A stretch of DNA of 64,000 bases, from assembly GCF_030272615.1 (NCBI RefSeq), contig NC_081415.1, forward strand, positions 622,913,740-622,977,739. Direction: 5' to 3'. Positions 30,921 through 42,984 of this stretch are shown here, in pieces (position 1 is the stretch's first letter; every line of letters begins with the position of its first letter). The notes below the pieces were generated by a model, which was not told the DNA's origin, did no database searches, and saw nothing but the letters and a program-made list of their open reading frames with translations. The DNA comes from Cryptomeria japonica (lineage: Eukaryota > Streptophyta > Pinopsida > Cupressales > Cupressaceae). A program made the position numbers and the translations under genes.

Positions 30921-31700
30921 CATGTCTGATGAGCCTGGATCCCATAACATTAGTAGTTCTGAGCCTAGTGTTCATCCTCTTGGGAGTGAGCAGACATCAC
31001 ATAGGTCTGCCACAACTCCACAGAAGAGCCAATGACTCTATAATCAGACAAAAGAAGCCCTCCAACATGCCCTAAATCATTTAAATATCAGATTGGGAAA
31101 CATGCATGATCAAAGAAATAAACAAAGGGGTGAGATAATTAAATAGGGGCTACTTCATATGATTGACCTCGTTGACAATTATAATCCATATGACGAGGTC
31201 AACATAGAGGAGTTCTATAGATCCCTTTCACGCAGTGTATGTGGTACAGTGAAATGGGACATAGTGAATGATAAGGTTTCCACAGTTGATGTGAAAACCA
31301 TGTTTCCTCATTATCAAGCCTTTGGTAGGGTGAAGGGTTATATACCTAGTAGGTGTATAGATGCATTAGTAGCACCTTTTATCTATCCTAGATGGTTGGC
31401 CACTCATAATAGGTGGCCTCAAAAGGATGAGTTGCCCCTTTATTTATGCAAACAATTGTTTGCAGAGTTTCATTTGTTGGATGATGTTGACTACAACAAT
31501 TTTCTGAAACATGTTGGGCAAGGGAAGGGAAGATTTTTAGATAAATTGAGATGACTAGGTGCACCCCCACTCATTAATAAGTGGGCATTGATTGATCCAA
31601 GCCTTGTGGTTCTTCCCAAGAGTGCGGACCTAGCACATGCTACAAATAGTGTACCAGATGACACTTGGTAGTCCATCTTTTCTGACCATGCAACCTACAA
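30921..31700 (+). pseudogene. uncharacterised ORF, broken
   Basis: It starts at ATG 30921 with '[16 protein letters not shown]', a Ser-rich N-terminus, and stops at 31033. Another stretch reads to a stop at 31146, and the longest part (31159-31554) encodes 131 residues with 'NPYDEVNIEEFYRSLSRSVC', 'VDVKTMFPHYQAFGRVKGYI' and 'LLDDVDYNNFLKHVGQGKG'. Sense continues to about 31667. Codon use looks protein-like, with no low-complexity bias. I do not recognise the family. It could be part of a transposon ORF or a decayed host gene. Confidence 0.5.
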
Positions 31701-32029
31701 TGTTTCTTAGTTGTTTTGATTAGAAGTCTTATAGTCTTTAACCCATTACAAATTTTGTAGGGATAATAACATTTTCCATCACCTTTTATTTTCAATTTAG
31801 ACCACAATCTAGAAATTGTCTCCTTATTTTGTTGTTCGCTGATATTGTTTGACATGGTCTTTCTTCGTAGGCAAAAAAATTGGGCTATAAAACTAGTTAT
31901 ATAGAAGTTGAAATGTTAGAACTTATGAAATCATGTTTTAGTATAATATACCAAATTCAATTACTTGAACATAGAAATAATGCAAATTAAACCAAAACCA
32001 TTTAACTCTTCTTTTTCATCTCAAAACAT

Positions 32030-32530
32030 ATCTAATAGCTTTGTGGTGATTTAGAGCTTTATGAGAATCCTAGGAACAATATATTCTGTATAGATCAAGA
32101 TCTTTTTTAGGTCAACATGTACACCATCTTCATAAAAAATGTACTTGAAGTACTATATCCTCTCCATGATAAAGGAGCATTTCTCTATATTGGCATAAAG
32201 CTTAAGCTGATGCAAGTTGGAAAGCACTTGTCACATGTTATTCCCATATCTTTTTGAACATAAGAATTACAACCAAGTAGACAACCACAAACAACCTATG
32301 AAGAATCTAGGTACATCATTCATCATCCGAATGAATGTTGTTGGTGTAGTGATTATGCCAAAGGGAATAAATAACCACTCAAACAATCCCTTCTTGGACT
32401 CAAAGAAAGTCTTCCAAATGTTAATTAGCTCAACAAGGAATTGATGGTTCCCTGATTTCAATCACCATGTCCCATCTTCTTCTTGGAAAGTACAAAATGG
32501 GCTTCCACAATGCAAAAGTAGTTGGCCAAT
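32030..32530 (-). pseudogene. Ty3-type reverse transcriptase relic
   Basis: Minus-strand frames give 'KKGLFEWLFIPFGIITTPT' followed by 'FIRMMNDVPRFFIG' (32380-32290), the classic 'xFGLTNAPATFxxxMN' region of Ty3 RT with changes. Further left come 'LYANIEKCSFIMERI' and 'GVHVDLKKI' (32210-32110), the downstream part of the same domain. The catalytic 'YLDD' segment lies in the frameshifted gap near 32260. No LTR or other domain is visible nearby. Confidence 0.85.
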
Positions 32531-35500
32531 ATGACCCTTTTGAGTAAACTTCTCAAGTTGTTGTTAAGTATTGATTTAGTCTTAAGACATCTCATGAATC
32601 CATTACATGCCCACACTTGGGTTTATAAACACAACTTTGTCAAAACAAAAATAATATCACTAGTAAAAGTATGACTGTGACAGTTAATACCCTTAGGACA
32701 GTCATAAAAATTTAATCTATTTCCTTTGTTTTTGATCCACAAACCCTTCTGAAGGTTGCATAGGGTCCCTCACCCCTCTCTCTATCATTAACCACTTCAA
32801 AATATTAATCGCTTGATCTTCCCACCAAGTTCTTCACTCTTACTACCTTTTACTATCTGATACATAGAGATATCAGACTGTTCTCATGCCCAAACATGTA
32901 CCAAATCTAATTTGGAGCCCTAAACACAACATAATATGATACATAGCATGAACACAGGTCTTCCCACACATTTAGGTGAATTTATATGCATGGGAGACCG
33001 AACTATACATTATTTACTCCTCTCGCTAAAACCCTAGGCAGGGTTTTGACAATTTTTGGAAAAACTATGATATCTTCTTTAAAACACAATAAAATTCAAT
33101 GCCACAAAAAGAAAGAAAGAAGTGAAATCACTTCTCTACCACATCCAATTGACTTCCCATCAAATTATGATGATTTTCATAATAAAAAATTAAGAGAATC
33201 AAATCGAAATATCCAAAAATGCACAGAAAACCCCAATTTCATTAAGCAAAACTGTTGGATGGAATGCCAAAGGCCTACTTATTCCCATCCAAGTGGGTTG
33301 CAACCTCAAACTACCATTGATTATCTTTCCAACCATAACTTTAAGAAGTTCCTACAAGAAATGCAAAAGTTGTCATGGCAAAATGACAACTTTTTGCCCA
33401 ATGGACCTCAAACTTTCACAATTAGGTCCCAATACATCAAAATGGCCTCAAATGGCCTTATTTTCAAAAAAGAACATAAAATAAACAAGAAAATCAAATT
33501 TTGACCTTATTGGCCAAACCTAGGCCCCTAGGGTGCTCCTGCACCATAGACGAAGTTGAGTATGATATGGAAGGAAGAAGTTTTAGGCATATGCAATAAT
33601 TACTCAAAAATTACAAGACTTGAAAGAGAACACTATTAATCATAAACAATGTGGTGATTTTCAAAATAAAGATTAAAATATTAGGTTGGGAAATTGGTAT
33701 TTACATATGTATAAATGTAATAATTCTAAGAGGGAACCTCTCACATATTAAAATAACCTCTACATATTAAAACATAAGTTAATAACATATTAAAACATAA
33801 GGTGATAGAACTATGTAGGGTTTTTATAAGGGGATTTATAATAGATGTTCATGAGATATAACACTGAGACAATATAAGGAGAAAAAAATGTACAAGAAAA
33901 TAAATATTTGAATGGTATGGAAGCTTCCAAAGAGGGTAAAGAATGAGGTATGAATAATGAGGATAATGAAGACTTGAGATGTTTTCTACATTGTAACACC
34001 ACTTCCACTTTAAGCTATGGTATTTCAAGCTTCATGGTAAAGAGAAATTCAAAATAGTGAAAGAGTTTTTCTTCATGGCATATAATGGTGAGTAAATTGA
34101 GAGCATGATATGCAATGACCACTAGTTTCAAACAACAAATTGATAGTGTTAACATCCCTTTGACAATCATATAAAGCAAGTTAAAGCATCAAATAGTAGT
34201 TTAAGGCCAAAAAGGATAGAGCATTCAAGATCAAACCAAGTCCAATAGAGAATATTAGAAACAATTCACAGAATGGCAGAGTGATTGTCAATACATTGAA
34301 ATTTAAACAGTCAATAGTAAAGTATATAAACATCTATCTACATATTCAAATGTGATAAGACAATGTGCTTGGGATCACCCATACAGAAAATTGAAAGAGA
34401 ACAATCATTTCATTCATCATGAAATCAACAATAAGGAGTAGTATTTTCAAATTTTTACTGTCCAAGCATGGACATTATAGCATCCATGTGCAAGTTTAGA
34501 GTTTGTATATGCATTAAGGTGCAGGTGCAGGGTCAAGAGTGAAGGTCTGAAAAAGAGTAGCTATTGGATAGTGATTTTGTAAGAAAAGAGTAGTCATGTT
34601 AAGAAGGCATAAGTCACATTGCATGGTATCAAGAACATCCATGATTAAAGGCATTATAACTACACCTAAGACAATGCAGTTGTGACAAAATTTTGATTGC
34701 TTTGAAGCCAACAATAGTTAGGGATATAGTGGTAAGTATAGTGTAGCCCTTGGAGATTTACAATAGATGACAGCCTGAACCATGGGCAAAAGTATACAAA
34801 CAAATCCAAATATTGTACATGTAGTATTTGGTATCTTAATAATCTTTATGCAAGGTTTATGAATAGTGTTGCATCCATGTGTAACTTGATCAAAATATCT
34901 TAAAAGGTGCTAATAAAAGATCTTCACCACGTGTTGTAATTTTATGATTTTTATTATGAAGAGTGTTTTTGTAGAAAAATAGTTGAAACTCCCTTTGTGG
35001 GTTGCTTGTTATTGTTTGAGTAGAGCCAACAACAATTCCTGTAGTCAACCCAATGATCTCTTGACTATATTTCTTTGTGATCTTCTATGGTTTGTCTAGG
35101 TATAGGAATTTATCATATAGGTGGCTTAGAAATAGGTAGACTCACTCATGTTCTTGGGTGAAGTCCAATAAATACTTAAAGACATCAAGCTTCTTCTCTG
35201 CAACCCTTGCATATTCTAGTTTATACTCATTATTTCTCTTCAAGAGCTCTCCTCGGAGTGGCTCAAAGGTATTGTGGTTGATTTCCTCCAATGGTGCATG
35301 TATACATCTCTTGATATTTTTGTGTAGATCAAATCAAGTCTAGCCACAATCCCACAACTGGAGCCATTTAATAGAGAGGCCTATGAAGAAGAATATGCAG
35401 ATGACTTAGATTTTGGGAAAAAAATACAAACAACTCCAAGGACAAGGGGTTGCAAAAGAAGGTGAAGGTTTTACCTTTAATGGTGAGTGTCGTTTAATCT

Positions 35501-36397
35501 GAAACATGCAGAAGTATCTCTATGGTGAGTGTCATTTGATCTTACCAGAGGTTGCTAGAGGTCGACGCAGCCTGTGCGGGATTGATTGCGCAAATGACTT
35601 GCCCTCTTTTTTTTTTTTTTTAAGTAATACCCGTTGTTGTCAGAATTTCAACGAACATGGGCATATTTTAAAAAAAAAAAAAATTCATTACTAATGCCTT
35701 CTTCATCGAAACCAAATGTGAAATTATTGTTGGAATTCCAACGAATTCGGGCATTTTTTCAAAAAAAAAATCAAATTTGGTCACAATATACCTTCTCCGT
35801 CGGAAACCTCCGTTGGAATTCTAGACCAAATCTATTAGTGAGGAAAGAGATTTAGTAATCTTACCTTATTACTCTTTCTAATGGTAGGATCTTATTAAAA
35901 CTAGTGGAGGATCTTTACCCATCTATAATTCTGTCTGCATTTGAAATCTTCTACACTTGTTTGTATACAAGTGAGAGCCTATAGTCCTTGGGTTTCATAG
36001 ACATTTTATTTACATTATTAAATATATTATTTCATTCTACTAGTACCCCTTAAGACTCATGAAATATGTGCCTTGACCTTTCTTTTTATATATTTTAAAA
36101 CTTGTATAAGAGAGAGATAAGTATTCAATATGTTTGTTATGTTAGTATGCAAATCCTATGAAAATCTTTCTTAGAAATTGGCATTTCACTTGTAAACTCG
36201 ATGGTATAAAACCATCACAACAACAACATGAAATATTTTGATAATTAGCTGTACTTTACCAAATCAGACCTAGTCCTTACTCTTTAATTGAAATGGTTAA
36301 TTCTTTAAGATAAAACAATTCCTAAAACCCAACTCTACTTGGTAAAAATTAAGAATGATTTATAATTGATAATAATAATAAAATAATTATTGAATAT
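32531..36397. other. non-coding stretch, no gene seen
   Basis: AT-rich DNA without a supported gene. It contains short local repeats 'acatattaaaacataa' at 33747-33802 and an imperfect duplication at about 35640-35830 (copies of 'caacgaa..gggcat..ttttt' plus poly-A). No RNA gene or terminal repeat was recognised. Confidence 0.55.
36393..36397. repeat. target-site duplication AATAT (left)
   Basis: AATAT here equals AATAT at 44219-44223, flanking the Ty3-type element. The match is perfect. Confidence 0.92.
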
Positions 36398-37607
36398 TGT
36401 AAAGCGGAAAATCGCGGTCGAACCCTAGTTGGTCTCCCCTCTTCTAACTCCGAGGAGAGAGAAGGGAGGTTCGCTAGGATTCAATGGGTTTTCACTTAGG
36501 CGGAAGACTTTACATTCAAAAGAGGGGTTGAAACTCATAAGATTCAATCCCACACAATGTAAGATTGGATGCTAAATGAATTTCAAGGGTTTGGAAAGCA
36601 AAGCTACCCTCTTTTGTAAAGAATGTTGATTAAGGAAATTAAGCTAAGGATGCATAGAAAGTCATAAAGATTCGCTTATAAACTGAGTTTAGGTTATAGG
36701 ATGAAGCTGCGGACTTGGAATTAGCAGTAGAATGTCGATACGGCGCTGTCCTGCAAATTTGAGAAAAAGTTGTCGGGACGATGGCGCCCGGCGCCACAGT
36801 CCTCCGAAAAATCCGTGAAACGAAGGGGGGATCTGTTCGTCTCTGCACAAGGATTCCAGATCTTCAATCTCAGCCGCATACCTACAACCTACACACAGAA
36901 AAGCGAAGACGATTGGGGGGTTAGGGATTAGGGGTTTGCCTTTAGGTCAAACCCCGGTTTTGGAATTAACCAAGAAATGAGCAAGTGCTGTAAATGTAAA
37001 TGACTGTAATGTAAAACAAGTACTAATACCTTGTTCTAAGGATGTTTGTATCCTTATGTGCAAAGGTTTAGATGTTGTATGTTGTAGTATGTAGCATGTA
37101 ATAAGTGATCTCCTCTTCAATGGTTGAATCCTTGACTTGAATGCAACACTTAGCCTTGAATGGAGACTTGGAATGATCAATTGCTTGAATGCTGGAATGC
37201 TTGAGTATAGTTTCCACGCTTTTTTCCGTCATGTATGTCTTCTATTCTCTTATCCCAAATGAGAGAGAAAAATGTAGTTTATATACTTGTCAATTAGGGC
37301 TGATAGACTGATTTTCCCGACCTTAGGCCGACCAGGGAAGTATATTTCCAAATTGCAATAAAAAAGACCCGATATCACTTAGGAAACTGGGCCCAAAATA
37401 GGACCTAGGGACCAGGGCGCTGGGCGCTCTGGTCCCACCTCCGGGACAGCGGGGTGCAAGGAGGTTCAGGCCAATGGTGCTTGAAAAATGCAGTTTTCAG
37501 TGTCGTGAGCAAGTTTTGGGGTCTCCATTCAGGTTACGTGTTGCATCGCCATCGTGAAGACCGAAATACAGTCGAAATTGCAAGTGTCGCAATTTTAGGA
37601 CGCTACA
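36398..37607 (-). repeat. 3' LTR of the gag-protease Ty3 element
   Basis: Plus-strand limits are TGTAAAGCGG and GACGCTACA. The minus-strand sense is TGTAGCGTCC to CCGCTTTACA. The element's GC-rich module 'cgggacgatggcgcccggcg' lies at about 36776-36800. Confidence 0.95.
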
Positions 37608-37625
37608 TTTAGCCCCCACTTTAGC
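37608..37625 (-). other. polypurine tract of the gag-protease element
   Basis: On the minus strand 'gctaaagtgggggctaaa' precedes the 3' LTR directly. Confidence 0.75.
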
Positions 37626-37911
37626 GGGAGTATGTATGCTCATACTTCTGGTAAAGTACAAGGAAACAACGTTGAAAGACTTTCACCACGTAAAGGAGGC
37701 AAGATACACCAAGCCCCCAGTGGACTAAGGATCTTACAACTTCGATTGACAAAGTAAAAGGGAAGATCATGAGGAAGAACCATGACTGTCAGTAGTAAGG
37801 TTCCCTCACTATGAGTCATGCAAAAGAAATACCAAAAATCTTCAAGACAAAGCTAAGTTTGCCAAGAAATTTTCAAGTATCTTTGAAAGGATAGACAGGG
37901 TGTATGCCCCC

Positions 37912-37963
37912 CTACGTTAAAGCGATCGCACACGCCTCAACGGGGGTGATTGTTTTAACGTAG
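37912..37963. other. inverted repeat in the 3' spacer
   Basis: Perfect 10-bp arms, 'ctacgttaaa' (37912-37921) and 'tttaacgtag' (37954-37963), extended by partial pairing of 'gcgatc' with 'gattgt', enclose a GC-rich loop. Confidence 0.75.
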
Positions 37964-38352
37964 TGATACACATAATAAATGAGAAAGGAAAAGGAGCACG
38001 TTATCGCAAAGATTTAGCCCCCAAGTGTGAGATAAACCCAAGGATAATAGACACAAAACACAAAGCACGAGGTGACTTTGCTTTCTTCGGGGTCAGTATG
38101 CTGTATGATAAATCATGTATATATATCATATGTATGTATGCATAATTGTTCTTCATTCCCCAATCAAGGAAGGTCACCTAGAAGAAGGGAACACATGTGT
38201 CTTTTGAGTCAACATGAGAGAGACCAAAGAGATCTCAATGCTTTGCATCATCCTCAAGTAGACAACACTAAGGACGACAAATAGAAGAATGAGAATAACA
38301 TATAGAAGAAGTAACAAAAGGGAGGGGGAGAGAATCTGCCATGCTAATGTAA

Positions 38353-39831
38353 CTAGTCTAGCACGTCATCTACCCCTCGATCTTGCTGATCAATGTTTCG
38401 GGAAGGCAGGGAACACGCTAGAGGAGGAACATCCAACACAGCAGATGGAGCTATCACAAGATCCAAACAAGGGCTATGTTCATGTTCCAAGCCACATTGT
38501 TCTTGTCTAGGAGCTAGGATAAGTGCTTTAGAAAATTCATTAGATAAATGGTTATCAACATCAACAAGTTCATATTCTCTATCAGAAGCAAGAGGAGTAA
38601 CATTTTCATCATGCATAACATTTTCATTTATATCATCATCAAGATTTGTAAAAATAGGATCTTTAACTCGCACAGGATCAAGACCATCATGCATCTTATG
38701 TTTAGGAGATTTAGGCTCAATATCCGGCTGAGGAGAAAATGGAATAATGCTTGTTGAAGGTGTTTTTGGAGATTGTAAAGTTTGAGAAGCAGCTGCTTGA
38801 GCCCTAAGACGACGCTTTCGTCAGCGTTCCCGTGCAGAACGATTACGTCTAGTCTTAGTAGGAAGTGTAGAAGATAGAGGAGGAGGAATGTTCTCATCCT
38901 TATCACTTGGATGTTTAGGTTGTGGTCTCTTAGGCTGGATAATAGGAGAAGAAGAAGGTCTCTTCTCTCTCTAAAAAGAAGGAGGAGGAACTGCTCCATA
39001 TAAGGGAAGAATATTTGGTTTAGGAAGAAGACCAAGTCCATCATGACGAGGAGATATAGGTCTATTTTTAGAAGATTTATTAGGCATAGACATAGTCACA
39101 TCCATGGGGACGGGTTGGGAATCTTCTTGGGGAAAGACATTAGTTTTGTCTTTCAAAGGAAGAATTTCCTTCTCAAGAATGATAGGAATGTCAAGTTTAG
39201 GTGTTCTAGGTTCACTTAGAGATAGGATCATATCTGTTTTCCACTTTTGATAAGATTTAAAAAGATGATCACTTCGCGGAGGAAGAGATTGGAATTGTTT
39301 GGGCCAAAAGTAATCAATAGGAACACTAGAGGTTCTTTCGGCTGGTTTAAAGAGACTATGATTGACAGTAACAACTTCACCATTATGGGGAAATTTTAAA
39401 CACTTATGAATAGGAGAAGCAATAGCTTTCATGGAAGATAGCCAAGGATAGCCAAGCTTCACACGAAATTGTTCGGAAGAAGGAATAATAGCAAAGTTCA
39501 CATCAAGAGATTTATTATGGACCTCAATAGGCAATGCAATAGAACCAATTGCAGGAGAAGAAAATGCATCAAATAGTTTCACAATCACATCTGTTTTGTC
39601 ATAGATCACTTGATTCAATTGCAAAGTAAAAAGAAATTCTTCAGTAATAACATTAACCATGCACGAAGGATCAATAAGCACTCCACGGCAAGGTGTATTT
39701 TTGACTTTTGCAACTATGTATAAAGGACCATCAGGTGCTCTAATGGTTTCACTAGAATCAAATGTGATGGAAGGTTCTTTAGGGTTTTCTTGCTGCTCTA
39801 CAAAGTTAATCACATTCGGAGTCATAGACAC
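38353..39831 (-). pseudogene. protease-like domain and long C-terminal tail of the gag-protease ORF
   Basis: 'DGPLYIVAKVKNTPCRGVLIDPSCMVNVITEEF' positions (about 39735-39640) hold a retropepsin-like active site: hydrophobic strand, Asp, Pro-Ser in place of the usual Ser/Thr-Gly, then hydrophobic. 'FRVKLGYPWLSSMKAIAS' (about 39460) is the second conserved element of the fold. A Pro/Ser/Lys-rich region follows, with a stop at 38969 and another near 38820. After frame changes a tail is readable to 38353 ('DREYELVDVDNHLSNEF'). In gag-pol elements RT would begin here; instead the tail runs into the 3' spacer. Confidence 0.75.
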
Positions 39832-39912
39832 AAGACCATCAGATGAGAAAGAGGAATCATTAGCCTCAATCGCATTAGAGGTATGATGAGAAGGTAATGG
39901 ATCAGTAAAAAT

Positions 39913-41798
39913 CTAAAGATTTTGGTTAGGAGGAGCTACAGATGTGTTGCCTTTATCATTCACTCCAGAAACAGAAATAGTATTATTATCAATCAAATCT
40001 TGAATTTTACCCTTTAAAGAAAAACATTTTTCAGTATCATGCCCAGGCTGACGATGAAAGTGACAAAAAGATTTGTGATCAAAATAAGGTGAAGTAATCT
40101 TTGCAAGATCAATTTGTCTTATAGGAGGAAGAGTAAGCACATTTTGTTCCAATAACTTATTCATAATATCATGCAATGATTCATTCAAAGGAGTATACTT
40201 TCTTTCTTTCTTGAAAAATTTAGAAATAGGAGGCACACCTGATGCTGCATTCACATTGTTGTTGATGATGTTTTCATTGAATTTGATGGAATCTCTGTTC
40301 GGTTTAAACTTCCCAAATGGTTGTTGACTGCTATCACCCTTATCACTCAGAGCCATAGGATGTCATTGTTCCATTTGACTCACAGTCAGTTGATAATTGT
40401 GAAGAGTGGCACACAACTGTTGGAAAGAAGTAAACTCAGAAAACAGAAGTTTGTCTCGAATATCTTTTTGCAAATTAGAAATAAAGATTCTTTGAATATC
40501 ATTATCAGGCACTGGAAAAGAAATTTGAGCATACAAATGCTTATATCTACCAATGAAATCAGTCACTTTTTCTTTAACACCTTGTTTACAATGCATTAAA
40601 TCAATCAAAGTAACTTTAGGACTTATATTGTTTTGAAATTGTTGAATGAAAGCATTTGCAAGTTGTTCGAAAGAAGTAATAGAATAAGAAGGCAACGAGC
40701 AATACCATTGTAGGGCTTTGTCTCTTAATGTTCTGGTGAATAGTTTTGCAAGCAACCTTTGGTCATAAGCAAAATCAGTACATATTGTTTGAAAAGTCTT
40801 AACATGTGTTAGAGGATCTCCTTTACCATTATAAAGCTCCAAATGCGGGATTTCAACATGCTTAGGAGGAATAGCTCGAACAACGTCAAGAGAAAGTGGG
40901 CTCGCAACATCAAATGTGGGCACACTAAACTTAGATTGATTCATAGAGGCAATTTGTTGCTGTAAAGAAGAGACAGTTTGTGCAAGATTATTAATGGTAG
41001 CTTCAGTCGAAGAGTTCATAGTAGGTGTGTTAGATTGAGATGGAGGTGTGATGTTATTGAAAGAAGGTAAAGAGTAAGGTGTGGGACCCTATGATAGTCA
41101 ACCATAGGGGATGATTGGATAGGAGGAACACTACAAGGAGGAATGGAATGGTTAAATGAATTGCCCCCTTGCGTCATGTTCATTTGTGAAGATGTAATAG
41201 GAACACTTATTGAAGGAATGAATGAAGAAGTCGGATTGAATGAAGGAATAGGGTTAATTAAAGAAGGAGGATTGCCCCCATGACTAGTGATCACAGGAGG
41301 AATGTCTTGTATAGAGGTAGCCATGATGTTTGATGTAAAGGTAGGTAAACTAGCAATAGAAGTGGTCAAAGGAATAGAATGATTGACTTGTGTAGGAGGT
41401 TGTGTATAACCTAAAGATTCTGCACAACTCTTCATAGGCATCACATTCGAATCCACAATGTGTGCGATACCACGTAAAACATCAATTCCATTCTTATCAC
41501 TTTGAAGCATACATTTTAGACCCTCAATTAAAGGAAGAGCTTGACTATCGGGATACTCATGAGACATCCATTGGTGAAAATCGTCAAATTGGTTATCCAA
41601 TTTGGAAAGTTGTTCAACGGAAACTTCATGGAGAGCTTCTTCATCATTCGGAGGATTAGAGGAATTACCCATGTCCTCGTTAAAAAGGCTACTCAAATTA
41701 GGTTCCATCTCCTCGGTAGTTAAACCTCGGAAGGACTTAATTCTACGACTTCGTCTAACGGGAATAGTGTAAGTAGGGCTTACTGTTGTAAAACTCAT
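39913..41798 (-). pseudogene. Ty3-type gag of the gag-protease element
   Basis: It starts at ATG 41798 ('MSFTTVSPTYTIPVRRSRR'). An N-terminal Ser/Pro/Thr-rich extension of about 230 residues ends at a frameshift near 41090. The gag core (41019-40363) has 'PPKHVEIPHLELYNGKGDP', 'LRDKALQWYCSLPSYSITSF' and 'IQRIFISNLQKDIRDKLL', the retrotrans_gag signature. A stop at 40361 precedes the C-terminal part, with 'FCHFHRQPGHDTEKCFSLK' (about 40090-40035), a C-x2-H-x4-G-H-x4-C knuckle of the Tat/Athila type. A stop at 39913 separates it from the protease. Only three lesions interrupt it, fitting a fairly young insertion. Confidence 0.88.
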
Positions 41799-42960
41799 GC
41801 ACTAGAGAGAGAGAGAAGATTTTGATTTTAGAGGTAGCAATTTTTAGTAAAACCAGCCAATCTTCCAGATTTAAGCTGTTAAATGCAATCACAACAGTCT
41901 CCCGAAATTTTGGAAAAAATGTTCGGGACCGTGGCGCTCGGAGTGCAACACCGTCCTTGCAACTTTTTTCGAAATTTGCAGGGATGAAAGGTATGATGAT
42001 TTTAGAGCTAATCTGAAAAAATTGAGGGATTTTACGATCTGTAGATAGGCCAAATTAAAGTTGCAATCTCAAAATTGAACCCTATCAAGATTGTCGAAAA
42101 ATGCAAAATTTGAATTTTGAAAAAGAGAGGGAAACTGAAATTTTGAATTTTATGATTTTAGAGGGAATGTCAAAAGTAGTGCAAGTTTTGAAATTTAAAA
42201 ATTGACTCAATTTCACGCTAAATTCAATTTTGAAAGCGGAAATCAAAATTGTTGTAATTAGGCACTTAATTTCAAAAGTCACAAAATGCAAGAATTTGAA
42301 TAAAGCACTGAAATTTTGAATGAATGCAAACACAATTTTCAGATTTAGGACAGTAAGAACACAATTTTGACACAAAATTTCAATTTCAACAATTTTTGAA
42401 TGATTAGGAGCCTTAAACCAAGCAATCACAAGACCAACTTTGACCGTAATTTTGAAAGTGTTATAATTGACAAAATCAGCCAAAATTCTGGATTTTAGCA
42501 GGAAAATATAGCAAGATCTCGCTACCGAAATTTTGAAAAAAATGTCGGGGACGATGGCGCTCGGAGTGCAACACGGTCCTCGCAACTTTTTTCCAAATTT
42601 TCAAGGATGAAAGATATTGTGATTTTATTGCAGAATCCAAAGTTACAGCTGATTTGGAGATGTTTTGATCGGTCAAATTGTCAAACAAAGGTTGAATTAA
42701 GAGGGTTTCAAAAATTAGGGTTTTGACATTTAACCACTTAATTTTCAAAATTAAAGTACATATATGAATTGATAATTTATAATAGAAAAGCAGATCTGAA
42801 GCAAGCATTAATAATTAAACATTTCGCAAGTTCAATGTTCAAAAAAAAAAAGAAAATTTAGGGTTTTTATGCAATCACCTCTAAAATTTTGCAAAAGATC
42901 AAACATGGAAATGTAATCAAGGAATGAATTTTCAGATCTAATCATGAATAATCAGAAAGG
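41799..42960 (-). other. long untranslated leader with a duplicated GC-rich module
   Basis: On the minus strand this lies between the PBS and gag. A block of about 100 bp occurs twice (41903-42010 and 42535-42640). It is built on 'ccgaaattttg.aaaaaatg', 'gtggcgctcggagtgcaac' and 'gcaacttttttc.aaattt'. A related GC-rich core is in each LTR (about 36776 and 43363). The rest is AT-rich and non-coding. Confidence 0.8.
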
Positions 42961-42962
42961 AT

Positions 42963-42981
42963 GTTCACGTCGGGTTCACCA
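42963..42981 (-). other. probable primer-binding site of the gag-protease element
   Basis: On the minus strand TGGTGAACCCGACGTGAAC lies three bases after the 5' LTR. It begins TGG as required for pairing to a tRNA CCA end, but I cannot name the tRNA with confidence. Confidence 0.6.
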
Positions 42982-42984
42982 AAA

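Noticed and set aside
30529-31035. Long Tyr/Ile-rich reading frames across 30.5-31.0 kb
   Set aside because: They run through TA/CA repeats in several frames and both strands; composition artefact.
32986-33504. 172-residue frame at 33.0-33.5 kb
   Set aside because: No domain, odd composition and no support from neighbouring sequence.
36947-37180. Short frames in LTRs (repeated at 43534-43767 and near 25-460)
   Set aside because: Same frame in each LTR copy, no motif, interrupted in the third copy; LTR sequence, not a gene.
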